Notes: generated by a model not told the origin, from the letters alone. Counted from the first letter of the stretch, positions 10,099 through 20,123 are shown. The stretch: DNA of 64,000 nt from Sphingomonas sp. 28-63-12 (GCA_002281535.1 NCGD01000009.1:1-64000); one strand, 5' to 3'. Program-made: numbers and translations.

Positions 10099-10590
10099 TT
10101 ATTGTGGTTCGCACCCGGTTGTCCGGCTAGACCAGGTGAGGTTGGCGATCTTCCAGCGGCCGCCGTCGCGGACCAGATCGAAATGGTCATAGCCGCAATG
10201 ATGCAGCGTGCCGTTGACGTAGAAATCATACCGCCCCCAGACCAGCGCGACATCCCCATCAATTTCGATCGCGGGATCGTAAAGCCGTTCCTCAAAACGC
10301 TCCGCGCCTGGCGCAAAGCGGCCGGTAAGATCGGCCCAGCCAACCCGGGTGACCGTGCGGCTGCCATCGGCCTTTTCGGCTGCGATCGTGGCGGTGCCAC
10401 CGTCGAGCAGCAAGGGCGCCATCGCCTTGCCATCACGCGCAGCAATCGCAGCGAACAGCGCGTTGACCGGCGTCATGACGGCGGTGCTGTCGTCGATGAT
10501 TGCCGGCGGGGGCAGGCCGGTGCCCTTGGGCAAAGGGGGCGTGGGGGTAATCTGCGCGGCGGCGGCGAGAAGAAGCAGCACTGGGGTCAT
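10099..10590 (-). CDS. Secreted NTF2-like (SnoaL/DUF4440-type) protein
   Basis: A 163-aa protein with a short signal peptide (MTPVLLLLAAAAQ, Sec-type) followed by a proline-rich linker and an NTF2-like fold. The pattern is VNALFAAIAARDGKAMAPLL at the start, WGRYDFYVNGTLHHCGYDHFDLVRDGGRWKIANL at the end; the C-terminal block is split here only for reading, and is characteristic of DUF4440/SnoaL-like proteins. No catalytic assignment is possible. It lies on the minus strand between the Ala-rich protein and the acyltransferase; likely periplasmic. Confidence 0.8.
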   Translation of the reverse strand: MTPVLLLLAAAAQITPTPPLPKGTGLPPPAIIDDSTAVMTPVNALFAAIAARDGKAMAPLLLDGGTATIAAEKADGSRTVTRVGWADLTGRFAPGAERFEERLYDPAIEIDGDVALVWGRYDFYVNGTLHHCGYDHFDLVRDGGRWKIANLTWSSRTTGCEPQ

Positions 10591-10658
10591 CAATCCGGAG
10601 CCTTTGTGGTTGAGCGATGATCGTTACCCGAGGCATGGGCAGGCGTCAGGTTATTTTT

Positions 10659-10690
10659 GCGACCCGCTATTTTTGCGACCCGCTATTTTT
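10659..10690. repeat. Two tandem 16-bp units at the end of the Ala-rich gene
   Basis: GCGACCCGCTATTTTT occurs twice in a row (10659-10674 and 10675-10690), preceded by another run ending in ATTTTT. On the minus strand the second unit contains the stop codon of the 605-aa protein, so the tail of that gene may have grown or shrunk through this repeat. Confidence 0.8.
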
Positions 10691-12500
10691 GGGTCCGGGG
10701 CTTTTTGGCCGGGGGCTGGTTGATGTCCGGCGTGTCCGCGATGGCTGCCCCTCCTGCTCCTCCGGCCGCTGCGCCGGCAGGGGCGGGCGCGGGGGCAGCA
10801 GCAGCGTCCGCCGCCGCCACGGCCGCGCGAGGCGCCGGGCCGGCCGCCGCATCATTGTCAGCGTCGCTGTCGAACGGGGCGACCTCATCCTCGTTCCAAT
10901 CGTCCTCGTCGCCGCCGACATCGACCGCATAATCGTCATCGGCGTCAGCGGCGTCCTTTGCCTCGGGGGCGATTGCGGCCGCGGGCGCCGCTGCCTTGCG
11001 TTTCGCCCCAGCCCCGACAACCGCCGCTGCACCACCACTGCCGCCATCGGTCCTACCCCCGGCATGGCCCGCCCGCCTGTCGGTCAGCGGGAGCATGGCG
11101 ATCGTTCCCGACGCACTGGCGCTTGCCGCGCTGCCCGCCGCCGACGCGCTGCCGCTGCCGCTTGCGCTGCCTTGGGCAGGGGGCTGATAGGTGTCACGAA
11201 TGGCGGCGTTGAACGGGGCGGCCAGGTGATGAAGTTTCCGCTTGATCTGGTCATGTCGATGCCGGGTTGCCGCGTAATGCTGAAATTTCTCGCCGCTGTC
11301 GGGCCTTCCCGCAGCGATCCAGGCCTCCTCTGCCTCGTCCAGATCATCTTCGGCATCTTCCAGGGCCCGCCGGTGACGTTTCAAGGCGGCGTCCGCTGCT
11401 GCGGCGATTTCATGGAGCCGGTCCAGCCGTGCCTGATCCATCGCTGGTTCCGCGATCGGCCGGCCGCGCGAATGATGGGTCCCCCCCGAAGCCGACATTT
11501 CAAAGAGGGACCCAGTATCGCCGATCGCCGCCTGTTTCAGCGCGGGCGGCACCCGCCATGGCTCAGCAGCGCTGGGGCGCCAATCGCGTGGCACGTCTTC
11601 GGGCTCATAATGCGTCTGGCCATCGACGCGAAGGACCGGTGGCAGCTCCCGGAACGTATAACGGTGCGTCGCCCGGTCGCTGATATGCGGCCCCTCGGGA
11701 TGATCGAGCCGGAGGCGGCCATGCCGGAAATAGAGGCTGCGTTCAGCCGCATGCTGAGCATCGGCGGACTGGGAGCTGAAGAGGATGTTTTGGGCGGAGA
11801 ACGGATTGCGCGGGGCATCGGGGCGGGCTGCCCCACCGCCCGCTGCGCTCGATCGATTGCCGGACGTCAATACCGGAGCAGCAGCCGCACCGGAAGCGGC
11901 CGCGGCAGCATAAGCGGCGCCAGAACCAGTCGCGGACCCTTGCTTGGCCACTGCCGATGCGCGCTGATCATCATATTGCTCGGTGGCGAGCATCGCTGCA
12001 AGGGCTGCATCGCTTTGGATAAGGTGCGCGCCCGCGCCCCGGGGCGGCGCATTTCCAGCCGCTGGAGGCTCGCGCATCGCCGCGGCTGCGGCGACCGCCC
12101 CGCCAAAGACTTCGGCTGTTGTGGGCTCGCTGTCGGCCAGCGCGCCGGCTGCGGCCGCTGGCGGCGGTGGCGGGCGCGCCGGATCATCGTCGCCGTCCAT
12201 CATCGCCTGGAGGATATCACCGGCCATCCCGGGTAGCGCCGGTTCGGGTGCCGCGATCGCCCGATCGTTGAGCAGGGCAGCGGTTGCCTGCAGTTGGGCG
12301 ATGCGGGGACTGTCATTCAGCATTCGGCCATGCGGGGAGGATTGGGCGACGTCGGCGATCGGTGCTGCCTGCGATGGTACCGCGCGTGATGTCGTGGCCC
12401 GATCCACCGCTCGCCCCTGCCTCCGTTCCCCCTGCGACGGTCGGCCCGCCGGCACCCAATGGCTAGCCCGGACTGTATCATTGCCAGAGGGTGAGTCCAT
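10683..12500 (-). CDS. Ala-rich 605-aa protein, possible effector-like; function unknown
   Basis: I do not recognise a full-length family. Residues 61-80 (LNDSPRIAQLQATAALLNDR) resemble the short leader motif seen before DUF4157 and polymorphic-toxin domains linked to contractile injection systems; this is a similarity judged by eye. Next comes an Ala-rich, low-complexity stretch to about residue 230. A more ordered middle follows (FRHGRLRLDHPEGPHI, then a charged helix ALEDAEDDLDEAEEAW). The last 100 residues combine a KRK cluster, an acidic run and a basic end PPAKKPRTQK that looks like a nuclear localisation signal. It starts 17 bases after mccB. A long frame also exists on the opposite strand, but the motifs and gene order favour this one. 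Confidence 0.68.
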   Translation of the reverse strand: MDSPSGNDTVRASHWVPAGRPSQGERRQGRAVDRATTSRAVPSQAAPIADVAQSSPHGRMLNDSPRIAQLQATAALLNDRAIAAPEPALPGMAGDILQAMMDGDDDPARPPPPPAAAAGALADSEPTTAEVFGGAVAAAAAMREPPAAGNAPPRGAGAHLIQSDAALAAMLATEQYDDQRASAVAKQGSATGSGAAYAAAAASGAAAAPVLTSGNRSSAAGGGAARPDAPRNPFSAQNILFSSQSADAQHAAERSLYFRHGRLRLDHPEGPHISDRATHRYTFRELPPVLRVDGQTHYEPEDVPRDWRPSAAEPWRVPPALKQAAIGDTGSLFEMSASGGTHHSRGRPIAEPAMDQARLDRLHEIAAAADAALKRHRRALEDAEDDLDEAEEAWIAAGRPDSGEKFQHYAATRHRHDQIKRKLHHLAAPFNAAIRDTYQPPAQGSASGSGSASAAGSAASASASGTIAMLPLTDRRAGHAGGRTDGGSGGAAAVVGAGAKRKAAAPAAAIAPEAKDAADADDDYAVDVGGDEDDWNEDEVAPFDSDADNDAAAGPAPRAAVAAADAAAAPAPAPAGAAAGGAGGAAIADTPDINQPPAKKPRTQK

Positions 12501-12517
12501 CCAGCGGCGGGGCGATC

Positions 12518-14119
12518 CTACATTCGAAAAACGCCGAACGCCGCGCGCTCCGGTATCGGCGCGTTGAGGCAGGCAGCCAGGCTCAACCCCAACACATCGC
12601 GCGTCTGCGCCGGATCGATGATGCCATCGTCCCAGAGCCGCGCGGTCGCGTGCCAGGGATTGCCTTCGTCTTCGTATTTCTGGCGGATCGGCGCCTTGAA
12701 TGCCTCGGCTTGCTCGGGCGTCCAGCCATCGGCATCACGGTGGACGGTCGCCAGCACGCTCGCCGCCTGTTCGCCGCCCATCACGCTGATCCGCGCATTG
12801 GGCCAGGTGAACAGGAAACGCGGCCCGTATGCCCGGCCGCACATGCCGTAATTCCCCGCGCCGAACGACCCGCCGATCAGCACGGTGATCTTGGGCACGC
12901 TCGCGGTGGCAACTGCCGTCACCAGTTTTGCGCCATGCTTGGCGATGCCTTCCGCCTCGTACTTGCCGCCGACCATGAAGCCGGAAATGTTCTGCAGGAA
13001 CAACAGGGGGATGCGGCGCTGGCAGGCGAGCTCGATGAAGTGCGCGCCTTTTTGTGCGCTCTCGCTGAACAGCACGCCATTGTTGGCGAGGATCGCGACC
13101 GGCATGCCCCAGATATGCGCGAAACCGCAGACGAGCGAGGTGCCGTAAAGCGCCTTGAACTCGTGGAACTCCGATCCATCGACCAGCCGGGCGATCACGT
13201 CATGTACATCATAAGGTGCGCGGACGTCGCTCGGCACGATGCCGTAAAGTTCCTCAGCCTCATAGCGCGGCGGTCGCGGCTCTTTCAGCGCAATATCAGG
13301 CACGCGGTTGGCGGGCAGGGTGGAAACGATGTCGCGCACGATCGTCAGCGCGTGCTCGTCATTTTCCGCGACATGATCGACCACGCCCGATTTGCGGCCA
13401 TGCGTGTCCGCGCCGCCGAGCTCCTCGGCCGAAATCACTTCGCCCGTCGCTGCCTTCACCAAGGGGGGGCCGGCGAGGAAGATCGTGCCCTGGCCGCGCA
13501 CGATGATCGTCTCGTCGCTCATCGCGGGCACGTAAGCGCCGCCTGCGGTGCAGCTGCCCATCACGCAGGCGATTTGTGGGATGCCGAGCGCGGACATATT
13601 CGCCTGGTTGAAGAAGATGCGGCCGAAATGGTCGCGATCGGGGAAGACCTCTGCCTGATGCGGCAGGTTGGCCCCGCCTGAATCAACGAGGTAGATGCAG
13701 GGCAGCCGGTTTTCCTGCGCGATTTCCTGGGCGCGCAAATGCTTTTTGACGGTCAGCGGGTAATAAGTGCCGCCCTTCACCGTCGCGTCGTTGCAGACGA
13801 TCATGCACTGCCGACCCGAAACCCGGCCGATGCCGGCGATCATGCCCGCGCCGGGGATGTCGTCGCCATAGACGCCGAATGCCGCCAGCTGCCCGATTTC
13901 GAGAAAGGGCGAGCCCGGATCGAGCAACCGCTCGACCCGGTCGCGCGGGAGCAATTTGCCGCGCGCTGTGTGGCGCTCGCGGCTTTTGGCATTGCCACCC
14001 AGCGCCGCGGTGGCGACATCGGCACGCAGCCTTTCGACCAGCGCCAGATTATGGGCGGCATTGGCCCGGAACAAGTCGCCGTCAGCGGCAATTTTGGAGT
14101 CGAGCACCGGGGCGCTCAT
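12518..14119 (-). CDS. mccB: Methylcrotonyl-CoA carboxylase carboxyltransferase subunit
   Basis: A 533-aa carboxyl transferase that carboxylates 3-methylcrotonyl-CoA in leucine breakdown, with biotin carried by MccA. The start is set at ATG 14119 with AAGG eight bases upstream; two other starts exist but lack spacing. Crotonase-type acyl-CoA and carboxybiotin sites are visible in [36 protein letters not shown], and the C-terminal half [12 protein letters not shown] and [19 protein letters not shown]. These blocks are diagnostic of MccB rather than PccB. The MccA partner in this window has lost its biotin site, so the complex may be dead unless another subunit exists. Confidence 0.95.
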   Translation of the reverse strand: MSAPVLDSKIAADGDLFRANAAHNLALVERLRADVATAALGGNAKSRERHTARGKLLPRDRVERLLDPGSPFLEIGQLAAFGVYGDDIPGAGMIAGIGRVSGRQCMIVCNDATVKGGTYYPLTVKKHLRAQEIAQENRLPCIYLVDSGGANLPHQAEVFPDRDHFGRIFFNQANMSALGIPQIACVMGSCTAGGAYVPAMSDETIIVRGQGTIFLAGPPLVKAATGEVISAEELGGADTHGRKSGVVDHVAENDEHALTIVRDIVSTLPANRVPDIALKEPRPPRYEAEELYGIVPSDVRAPYDVHDVIARLVDGSEFHEFKALYGTSLVCGFAHIWGMPVAILANNGVLFSESAQKGAHFIELACQRRIPLLFLQNISGFMVGGKYEAEGIAKHGAKLVTAVATASVPKITVLIGGSFGAGNYGMCGRAYGPRFLFTWPNARISVMGGEQAASVLATVHRDADGWTPEQAEAFKAPIRQKYEDEGNPWHATARLWDDGIIDPAQTRDVLGLSLAACLNAPIPERAAFGVFRM

Positions 14120-14248
14120 GCGGGGCATCCTTATGGTTTGGCCCCTGACTAGCTCGCAGACGCGCCGTTGGGAAGCGCCCGGGCCCCCACTGGCGCTGGC
14201 GCGCGCGGCGCTGTAACCACCCTGCAAAATAACTGACTGGAGTGGCCC

Positions 14249-16300
14249 ATGTTGAAGCGTTCCGCCGTGATTGCCCTGCTGCTTGCCAGCGCCTGTGCCC
14301 CGTCAGCGATGACCGCTGCGGCGTCCGAGCCTGGCGTGACGCCCGGCTATATCGACAAAAGCGTAGCGCCCGGCGATGACTTCAACCTTCATGCGAACGG
14401 CGGCTGGGTCAAGACGGCGGTTATCCCCGACGACCGCTCGTCGACCGGCGTTGGCTATGAAGTCTTCAAGCTGGCAGAGGCGCGCAATGCCGAACTGATC
14501 GCCGGGCTGCTCAAGGCCAATCCGGCGGCCGGCACCGACGAGCGCCGAATCGTCGATTATTATACCGCCTTTACCGACACCGCCGGAATCGAGCGGCGCG
14601 GCCTTGCACCCTTGAAGGGCCAGCTCGATGCGATCGCGGCGGCCAAGGATGTCGGCGCGCTGTCTACCTTGCTCGGTGCCAGCCTGCGCGCGGATACCGA
14701 TCCGCTCAACTACAGCAATTTCCACACCGAAAACCTGTTCGGGCTGTTCGTGACGCAGGACATGAACGACACCAGCCGGACCGCGCCCTATCTGCTGCAG
14801 GGCGGACTGGGGCTGCCCGACCGCGATTATTATATCTCGACCAAGCCCGACATGGTCGAGCTGCGCACCGCCTATAAGGCCTATGTCACCAAGTTGATGA
14901 CGCTGGCGGGGTTCGGCGATGCCGCGGCGCGCGCCGACCGCATCTTCGCACTCGAAATGAAGATCGCCGCGCAGCATCTGGATATCGTGGCCAGCCAGGA
15001 TGCGCACAAGGCCGACAATCCCTGGAAGCGCGCCGACTTCACCGCCAAGGCACCGGGGATCGACTGGACTGCCTATTGGACGGCGGCGGGTCTACCAAAC
15101 CAGCAGGATTTCATCGTCTGGCAGCCAAGCGCGACCGCTGGCCTGTCAAAGCTTGTCGCCAGCGAGCCGATCGAGGCGTGGCAGGACTGGCTTGCCTTCC
15201 ACACGATCAACCAGGTGACGAGTGGCTTGCCGGCCGCGTTCGATGCCGCCGCCTTTGATTTTTATGGCAAGACGCTGAACGGCACGCTGCAGCAACAGGC
15301 CCGCGACAAACGCGCCATCGCCGCGGTCAATGCCGGGCTGGGCGACGCTGTCGGCAAGATCTACGCCGCCCAATATTTCCCCGCCTCGTCCAAGGCCGAA
15401 ATTGAGGGGATGGTGAAAAACATCGTCGCCGCCTTCGACAAGCGCCTGGTCTCGCTCGATTGGCTGGCGCCGGCCACCAAAGCCGAAGCGCGCAAGAAGC
15501 TGGAGGTGCTGATCGTCGGGGTCGGCTATCCCGACAGCTGGCGCGATTATTCCACGCTGGAGATCAAGGCCGACGATCCCGTCGGCAATCTGCAGCGCGC
15601 GCGCCTGGCGGAATATCGCCACCAGATCGCCAAGCTCGGCAAGCCGGTCGATCGCACGGAATGGTGGATGACGCCGCAAACGGTGAACGCCATCAACCTG
15701 CCGGTGCAGAATGCGCTGAACTTCCCTGCCGCGATCCTGGAGACGCCGTATTTCAACCCGAAATTCGATGCAGCCACCAATTACGGCGCGATCGGATCGG
15801 TGATCGGGCATGAGATCAGCCACAGTTTCGACAATCTCGGCAGCGATTTCGATTCGACTGGGGCGCTGCACAATTGGTGGACGCCCGCGGATCTGGCCCA
15901 TTTCAACAAGGCGACCGCGGCACTGGTCGCGCAATATAATGCCTATGAGGCGCTGCCCGGGCTTCATTTGAATGGCGCGCAGGAACTGGGCGAGAATATC
16001 GCGGATGTCGCCGGGCTGGTCGCGGCCTATGATGCGTATCACGCGTCACTGGGCGGCAAGACTGCGCCGGTGATCGGCGGGATGACCGGCGATCAGCGGT
16101 TCTTCCTGGCGTTTGCGCAAGGCTGGCGCACCAAGATGCGCGACAAGGCGCTGCGCGGGCGCGTCGCCACCGACGGCCATGCACCGGCCATGTGGCGGGT
16201 GCAGACGGTGCGCAACCTCGATGCCTGGTATGGCGCGTTCGACGTGAAGCCCGGGCAGATGCTGTACCTGGCGCCCGAAAAGCGCGTGAAGATCTGGTAA
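14249..16300 (+). CDS. M13 family zinc metallopeptidase (PepO/neprilysin-like)
   Basis: A 683-aa secreted peptidase. The N-terminal hydrophobic signal contains a lipobox-like ASAC (Cys16), so it may be a lipoprotein. The zinc site is complete: [18 protein letters not shown] gives the two His and catalytic Glu, and ENIADVAGL supplies the third ligand and Asp. The N-terminal domain starts with the family pattern [12 protein letters not shown], and the end reads CxxW-less [18 protein letters not shown]. These enzymes cleave short peptides in the periplasm. GGAG precedes ATG 14249 by six bases. A hairpin follows the stop. Confidence 0.96.
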   Translation: MLKRSAVIALLLASACAPSAMTAAASEPGVTPGYIDKSVAPGDDFNLHANGGWVKTAVIPDDRSSTGVGYEVFKLAEARNAELIAGLLKANPAAGTDERRIVDYYTAFTDTAGIERRGLAPLKGQLDAIAAAKDVGALSTLLGASLRADTDPLNYSNFHTENLFGLFVTQDMNDTSRTAPYLLQGGLGLPDRDYYISTKPDMVELRTAYKAYVTKLMTLAGFGDAAARADRIFALEMKIAAQHLDIVASQDAHKADNPWKRADFTAKAPGIDWTAYWTAAGLPNQQDFIVWQPSATAGLSKLVASEPIEAWQDWLAFHTINQVTSGLPAAFDAAAFDFYGKTLNGTLQQQARDKRAIAAVNAGLGDAVGKIYAAQYFPASSKAEIEGMVKNIVAAFDKRLVSLDWLAPATKAEARKKLEVLIVGVGYPDSWRDYSTLEIKADDPVGNLQRARLAEYRHQIAKLGKPVDRTEWWMTPQTVNAINLPVQNALNFPAAILETPYFNPKFDAATNYGAIGSVIGHEISHSFDNLGSDFDSTGALHNWWTPADLAHFNKATAALVAQYNAYEALPGLHLNGAQELGENIADVAGLVAAYDAYHASLGGKTAPVIGGMTGDQRFFLAFAQGWRTKMRDKALRGRVATDGHAPAMWRVQTVRNLDAWYGAFDVKPGQMLYLAPEKRVKIW

Positions 16301-16316
16301 GCCCGGCAGACCCGAC

Positions 16317-16348
16317 GGGCGGTGAGGGCGGTCTTGCCGTCACCGCCC
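16317..16348. terminator. Hairpin after the M13 peptidase gene
   Basis: GGGCGGTGA (16317-16325) pairs perfectly with TCACCGCCC (16340-16348), with further inner pairing. No T-run follows, so a Rho-independent role is uncertain. Confidence 0.45.
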
Positions 16349-16364
16349 GCTTGGGTTAGAGAAA

Positions 16365-16382
16365 ATGTAGCATTCGCTACAT
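16365..16382. promoter_or_regulatory. Operator-like palindrome upstream of the 117-aa membrane protein
   Basis: ATGTAGC-ATTC-GCTACAT is a perfect 7-bp inverted repeat 12 bases before the start codon of the next gene, close to its GGAG ribosome site. It could be a repressor operator or a translation-controlling hairpin. No regulator gene is adjacent. Confidence 0.5.
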
Positions 16383-16394
16383 ACGGAGTCCGCC

Positions 16395-16748
16395 ATGGCT
16401 GGTTTTCGGGTTTTTCTCGTCGCGATCTTCCTGACGATCCTGCTCTATACCGTCGCTATTGCTGCCGATCATGGGATGGGCCTGATCCCGATCTTCTTTT
16501 CAGCGATCGCCGCGATGACCTGGCAGGGCCAGTTCAATGTCGACTTTTCCTGCTTTCTGTTGCTGTCGGGCCTGTGGGTCGCGTGGCGGCACAATTTCTC
16601 GGCGCTTGGCCTGCTGCTCGCGCCGATCGCGAGCTTTGGCGGGGCGCTGTTCCTAAGCGCTTATCTGTTGATCCTGAGCTTTCAGCTGCGCGGTGACATG
16701 GCCGCGCTGATGATGGGCAGCAAGCGGGTGGCGGCGCTGCGCGGTTAG
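16395..16748 (+). CDS. Small integral membrane protein, function unknown
   Basis: A 117-aa hydrophobic protein with about three to four membrane segments ([55 protein letters not shown]) and a short basic C-terminus. No motif is recognised. ATG 16395 follows CGGAG by seven bases and a palindrome. Its stop overlaps by four bases the stop of the convergent isovaleryl-CoA dehydrogenase gene. Codon use is similar to neighbours, so it is probably real. Confidence 0.75.
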   Translation: MAGFRVFLVAIFLTILLYTVAIAADHGMGLIPIFFSAIAAMTWQGQFNVDFSCFLLLSGLWVAWRHNFSALGLLLAPIASFGGALFLSAYLLILSFQLRGDMAALMMGSKRVAALRG

Positions 16749-17902
16749 CCCGCGCCGATCAACTCCCGCCCGATCAGGAAGCGCCGGATCTCGTTGGTGC
16801 CGGCACCAATGTCATACAGCTTGGCGTCGCGCAGGAAGCGTTCGACCGGCCATTCCTTGGTATAGCCCGCGCCGCCCAGCGCCTGGATCGCTTCGAGCGA
16901 GACCTTCACTGCATTTTCGCTCGCCAGCAGGATTGCGCCCGCTGCATCGAAGCGCGTGGTCTTGCCCGAATCGCACGCCCGCGCGACGGCATAGACATAA
17001 GCGCGGGCCGAATTAAGCGCGACATACATGTCGGCGATCTTGGCCTGCATCAGCTGAAAGCTGCCGATCGGTTTGCCGAACTGCTTGCGATCGCGGACAT
17101 AAGGCAGGACGACATCAAGACAGGCCTGCATGATACCAAGCGGCCCCGCGGCCAGCACCGCGCGCTCATAATCCAGCCCCGACATCAACACGCCGACACC
17201 GCCATTGAGTGGCCCCATGATGTTTTCGGCCGGCACTTCGCAATCCTCGAACACCAGTTCGGCGGTGTCCGAACCGCGCATGCCCATCTTGTCGAGCTTC
17301 TTCGATACGCTGAACCCGGCCATCCCCTTTTCGATCAGGAAGGCGGTGATCCTGCCCGATCCGTCACCGGTCTTGGCATAGACGACCAAAGTGTCCGCCT
17401 CGGTCGAGTTGGTGATCCAGAATTTGGTGCCGTTCAGGACATAACGGTCATTGCCCTTCAGCTCGGCCTTCAATTTCATCGAAACGACGTCTGAGCCCGA
17501 TCCGGCTTCCGACATGGCGAGGCTACCGACATGTTCGCCGGAGATCAGCCTGGGGAGATATTTCGCCTTTTGCGCACGGTTGCCCCAGCGACGGATCTGG
17601 TTGACGCAGAGATTGGAGTGCGCACCGTAGGACAGGCCGATTGACGCCGAGGCGCGCGACACTTCCTCCATCGCGATGCAATGTTCGAGATAGCCCAGGC
17701 CAAGCCCGCCCCATTCCTCCTCAACGGTGATGCCGTGCAGCCCAAGCGCACCCATTTCCGGCCAGAGCGAGCGATCGAATTTGTTGCTCTCATCGATCGC
17801 GGCTGCCCTTGGCGCGATTCGGTCGGTGGCGAAACGTTGCGTCGTCTCGCGGATCATGTCGGCGTTTTCGCCGAGCGCGAAATCAAGAGCGGTGTCCATC
17901 AA
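16745..17902 (-). CDS. ivd: Isovaleryl-CoA dehydrogenase
   Basis: A 385-aa FAD-dependent acyl-CoA dehydrogenase, first oxidation step of leucine catabolism after transamination and decarboxylation. Acyl-CoA dehydrogenase blocks are clear: [33 protein letters not shown], and the C-terminal [23 protein letters not shown] and GTNEIRR. The catalytic base sits in [14 protein letters not shown], where Glu occupies the position typical of isovaleryl-CoA dehydrogenase rather than the C-terminal Glu of other family members. GGAGAGACTTG precedes the ATG. mccB and mccA on the same strand act downstream in the pathway. Confidence 0.95.
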   Translation of the reverse strand: MMDTALDFALGENADMIRETTQRFATDRIAPRAAAIDESNKFDRSLWPEMGALGLHGITVEEEWGGLGLGYLEHCIAMEEVSRASASIGLSYGAHSNLCVNQIRRWGNRAQKAKYLPRLISGEHVGSLAMSEAGSGSDVVSMKLKAELKGNDRYVLNGTKFWITNSTEADTLVVYAKTGDGSGRITAFLIEKGMAGFSVSKKLDKMGMRGSDTAELVFEDCEVPAENIMGPLNGGVGVLMSGLDYERAVLAAGPLGIMQACLDVVLPYVRDRKQFGKPIGSFQLMQAKIADMYVALNSARAYVYAVARACDSGKTTRFDAAGAILLASENAVKVSLEAIQALGGAGYTKEWPVERFLRDAKLYDIGAGTNEIRRFLIGRELIGAG

Positions 17903-17956
17903 GTCTCTCCGGTGATCTGTTGCACTTGCTACTAGTATCCTCCGTTAGTCCTGAGT

Positions 17957-18061
17957 AGCCATTGAGCGAAGTCGAAATGGCATATCAAAGCACGGCGCTT
18001 GGGGCAGGTGCTTCGATACGACGCTTTGACCGGCTCAGCGCCGACGCAGCACGAACGGGGG
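17957..18061. repeat. REP-like sequence upstream of the permease gene
   Basis: Contains GAGCGAAGTCGAA and, in loose inverted orientation, CGACGCTTTGACCGGCTCAGC. These resemble the scattered GC-rich palindromes found between genes elsewhere in the window. It lies just upstream of the proposed permease start, so the promoter must overlap or lie within it. Confidence 0.5.
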
Positions 18062-18070
18062 AATTTAACC

Positions 18071-19471
18071 TTGGCCAGTCTCTTTCGGATCAAAACCATC
18101 CTCCACGGTGACGATCGCCCGGTCGAGCACCGGATGGCGCGCACGCTCGGCTGGCCGAGCCTGGTTGCGATGGGGGTCGGGGCGATTGTCGGCACCGGCA
18201 TCCTGACGCTGATCGGGGTGGGCGCAGACCGGGCCGGGCCGGCGGTGTTGCTCAGCTTCGTGGTGGCGGGGGCGATCTGCGCCTGTGCCGCGCTCTGCTA
18301 TGCCGAAATGGCGACGATGATCCCGGCCTCGGGCAGCGCCTATACCTATAGCTATGCGGTGCTCGGCGAAATTTTTGCCTGGGTGGTGGGGTGGAGCCTG
18401 ATCCTGGAATATTCGCTGGTGGTGTCGACGGTCGCGGTCGGCTGGTCGGGCTATGCGGTCGGGTTTCTGAAGGGGCTCGGCATCGCCATGCCTGCCGCGC
18501 TGGCCAATGGGCCGGCGCTGGGCGGAGTGGTCAACCTGCCCGCGATCGGCATCATCGCGGTGGTCGCCGGGCTGCTACTGCTCGGCACGCGCGAGAGCGC
18601 GCGGGTCAATACCGCGCTGGTGGTGCTCAAGATCGCCACGCTGGCGCTGTTCGTGTTCGTCGCGCTGCCGCATTTCGATCCGGCCAATCTCCAGCCCTTT
18701 GCGCCCTATGGCTATGGCAGCACCGCTGGCGCGGGCGGGGTAAAATATGGCGTGATGGGCGCGGCGGCGATCATCTTCTTTGCCTTTTACGGCTTCGATG
18801 CGATCTCGACCGCGGCAGAGGAAGCCAAGAATCCCGAGCGCGATCTGGCGATCGGCATAGTCGGCTCGATGATTGCCTGCACGGTGATCTATCTGGTCGT
18901 CGCGGCGGCGGCGGTGGGGGCGATCGGCTTTGCCCGCTTTGCCGACAGCCCGGAGCCGCTGGCGCTGATCCTGCGCGAGCTGGGGCAGGCCCGGGTGGCG
19001 ACCGTGGTTGCCGCTGCCGCCGCGATCGCACTGCCGACGGTGCTGCTGGCGTTCCTCTATGGCCAGAGCCGGATCTTCCTGGTGATGGCCCGCGACGGGT
19101 TTTTGCCACAGAGCCTGGCCAAGGTGAACGGGCGCGGCACGCCGGCGCGGATCACGATCGTGACGGCCGTGTTCGTCGGCATCATCGCTGGGCTGGTCCC
19201 GCTCGACGTGATCGCGTCGCTCGCCAACGCCGGGACCTTGTGCGCGTTTATAGCGGTTGCTGCGTGTGTGCTGGTGCTGCGGCGGCGTTCGCCCACGGCG
19301 CGGCGTCCGTTCCGTACGCCGCTGGCCTGGGTAATCGCGCCGGCGGCGATTTTGGGATGCCTGTACCTGTTCACCAGCCTGCAAAGCGTGACCCAGATCG
19401 CGTTCTTCGGGTGGAATGGGTTGGGGCTGCTGGTCTATTTCCTGTTCGGGCGCGCCCGCTCGCTGATGTGA
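18071..19471 (+). CDS. APC superfamily amino-acid permease
   Basis: A 466-aa inner-membrane transporter with about 12 membrane segments. The APC substrate-binding loop is GVGAIVGTGILTLIG, and the family blocks PASGSAYTYSYAVLGEIFAW and FYGFDAISTAAEEAKNPERD are clear. These place it in the cationic amino-acid transporter (CAT) branch, though the substrate is not determined by sequence. The start is taken as TTG 18071 (LASLFRIKT), behind GGGGG; ATG 18135 is a possible alternative and the frame is open further upstream. Its 3' end overlaps a convergent small membrane protein gene by 37 bases. Confidence 0.9.
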   Translation: MASLFRIKTILHGDDRPVEHRMARTLGWPSLVAMGVGAIVGTGILTLIGVGADRAGPAVLLSFVVAGAICACAALCYAEMATMIPASGSAYTYSYAVLGEIFAWVVGWSLILEYSLVVSTVAVGWSGYAVGFLKGLGIAMPAALANGPALGGVVNLPAIGIIAVVAGLLLLGTRESARVNTALVVLKIATLALFVFVALPHFDPANLQPFAPYGYGSTAGAGGVKYGVMGAAAIIFFAFYGFDAISTAAEEAKNPERDLAIGIVGSMIACTVIYLVVAAAAVGAIGFARFADSPEPLALILRELGQARVATVVAAAAAIALPTVLLAFLYGQSRIFLVMARDGFLPQSLAKVNGRGTPARITIVTAVFVGIIAGLVPLDVIASLANAGTLCAFIAVAACVLVLRRRSPTARRPFRTPLAWVIAPAAILGCLYLFTSLQSVTQIAFFGWNGLGLLVYFLFGRARSLM

Positions 19472-19719
19472 CGGGCCCGGGCGAGCCCGATCAGCGCGGC
19501 CAGCCCGATCAGCGCCCAGCCAATTTCGAGCAATGCCGCCGGATAGGCGCGGTGCCACAGCACGTTGATCGCCAGCGTCGCGCCGCCGACGAAGTTCATC
19601 GCCTGATACAGCGCGGATTTGCCGGAGAGCCAGCCCATCGACGTCAGCAGATAGGCGCCGAGGCACAGCGCCGATCCGATCCAGCCGATGATTTCGATCG
19701 CCAGGTCAGTCGAGGTCAC
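19435..19719 (-). CDS. CBU_0592-like small membrane protein (copy B)
   Basis: A 94-aa membrane protein starting at a GTG that overlaps the stop of its paralogue (GTGA). It has IEIIGWIGSALCLGAYLLTSMGWLSG, then a second and third hydrophobic segment and a basic tail. This pattern matches its upstream neighbour closely (EIIGW..AxLLxxYLLxSxGxLSG), so the pair arose by tandem duplication. Function is unknown. Its last codons overlap the 3' end of the permease gene on the other strand. Confidence 0.82.
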   Translation of the reverse strand: MTSTDLAIEIIGWIGSALCLGAYLLTSMGWLSGKSALYQAMNFVGGATLAINVLWHRAYPAALLEIGWALIGLAALIGLARARHISERARPNRK

Positions 19720-19967
19720 GCCGGTAGCCTGGTGCGCCGCAAGCGCAGCAGCGCAACAAGCCCGATCGCCATCCAGGCGATGTTGAGTACCGCAGAGGGC
19801 AACGCGTGATGCCAGCCGCTGTTGACGATGAAGCCGGCAGCACCGATCACGTTCATCCACTGAAATGCCGCCGAGGTACCCGAGAGCCGCCCAGTCGAGA
19901 CCAGCAGGTATGAGGCGAGGATCAGCAGTGCGGCTGCCCAGCCGATGATTTCGATGAGGTTGGTCAT
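19716..19967 (-). CDS. CBU_0592-like small membrane protein (copy A)
   Basis: An 83-aa protein with three predicted membrane segments, starting at MTNLIEIIGWAAALL. The pattern LIEIIGW..ALLILASYLLVSTGRLSG followed by FQWMNVIGAAGF is that of the CBU_0592 family of uncharacterised membrane proteins. The second copy follows with GTGA overlap, so both are made from one transcript. Confidence 0.82.
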   Translation of the reverse strand: MTNLIEIIGWAAALLILASYLLVSTGRLSGTSAAFQWMNVIGAAGFIVNSGWHHALPSAVLNIAWMAIGLVALLRLRRTRLPA

Positions 19968-20060
19968 TGCGCGTCCACTGCCATTGCGGTGTCGCACGTC
20001 GTCGATCCGGCGCGATAGCGCAATGGGGCATCGCTGATTGCGTCTGGAGCGCCGGCGCGG

Positions 20061-20094
20061 TGTTGATTTGTTGGAAAATGTTCTATAAATGTTC
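20061..20094 (+). promoter_or_regulatory. LexA-type SOS box overlapping the toxin promoter
   Basis: GTTC (20080-20083), seven bases TATAAAT, GTTC (20091-20094): an exact GTTC-N7-GTTC site, the LexA operator of alphaproteobacteria. The spacer itself reads as a -10 box, and a -35-like TTGATT lies 15 bases upstream (20063-20068), so LexA binding would cover the promoter. It sits 30 bases before the toxin ATG. Confidence 0.75.
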
Positions 20095-20123
20095 TGCCCC
20101 TTTCAACAGAGCGGCGCGGCATC

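Noticed and set aside
10617..12236. Long plus-strand open frame opposite the Ala-rich gene
   Set aside because: It is Arg/Gly-rich, has no recognisable motif, and results from the high-GC minus-strand gene. The minus frame has the leader motif, a helical middle and fits the gene order.
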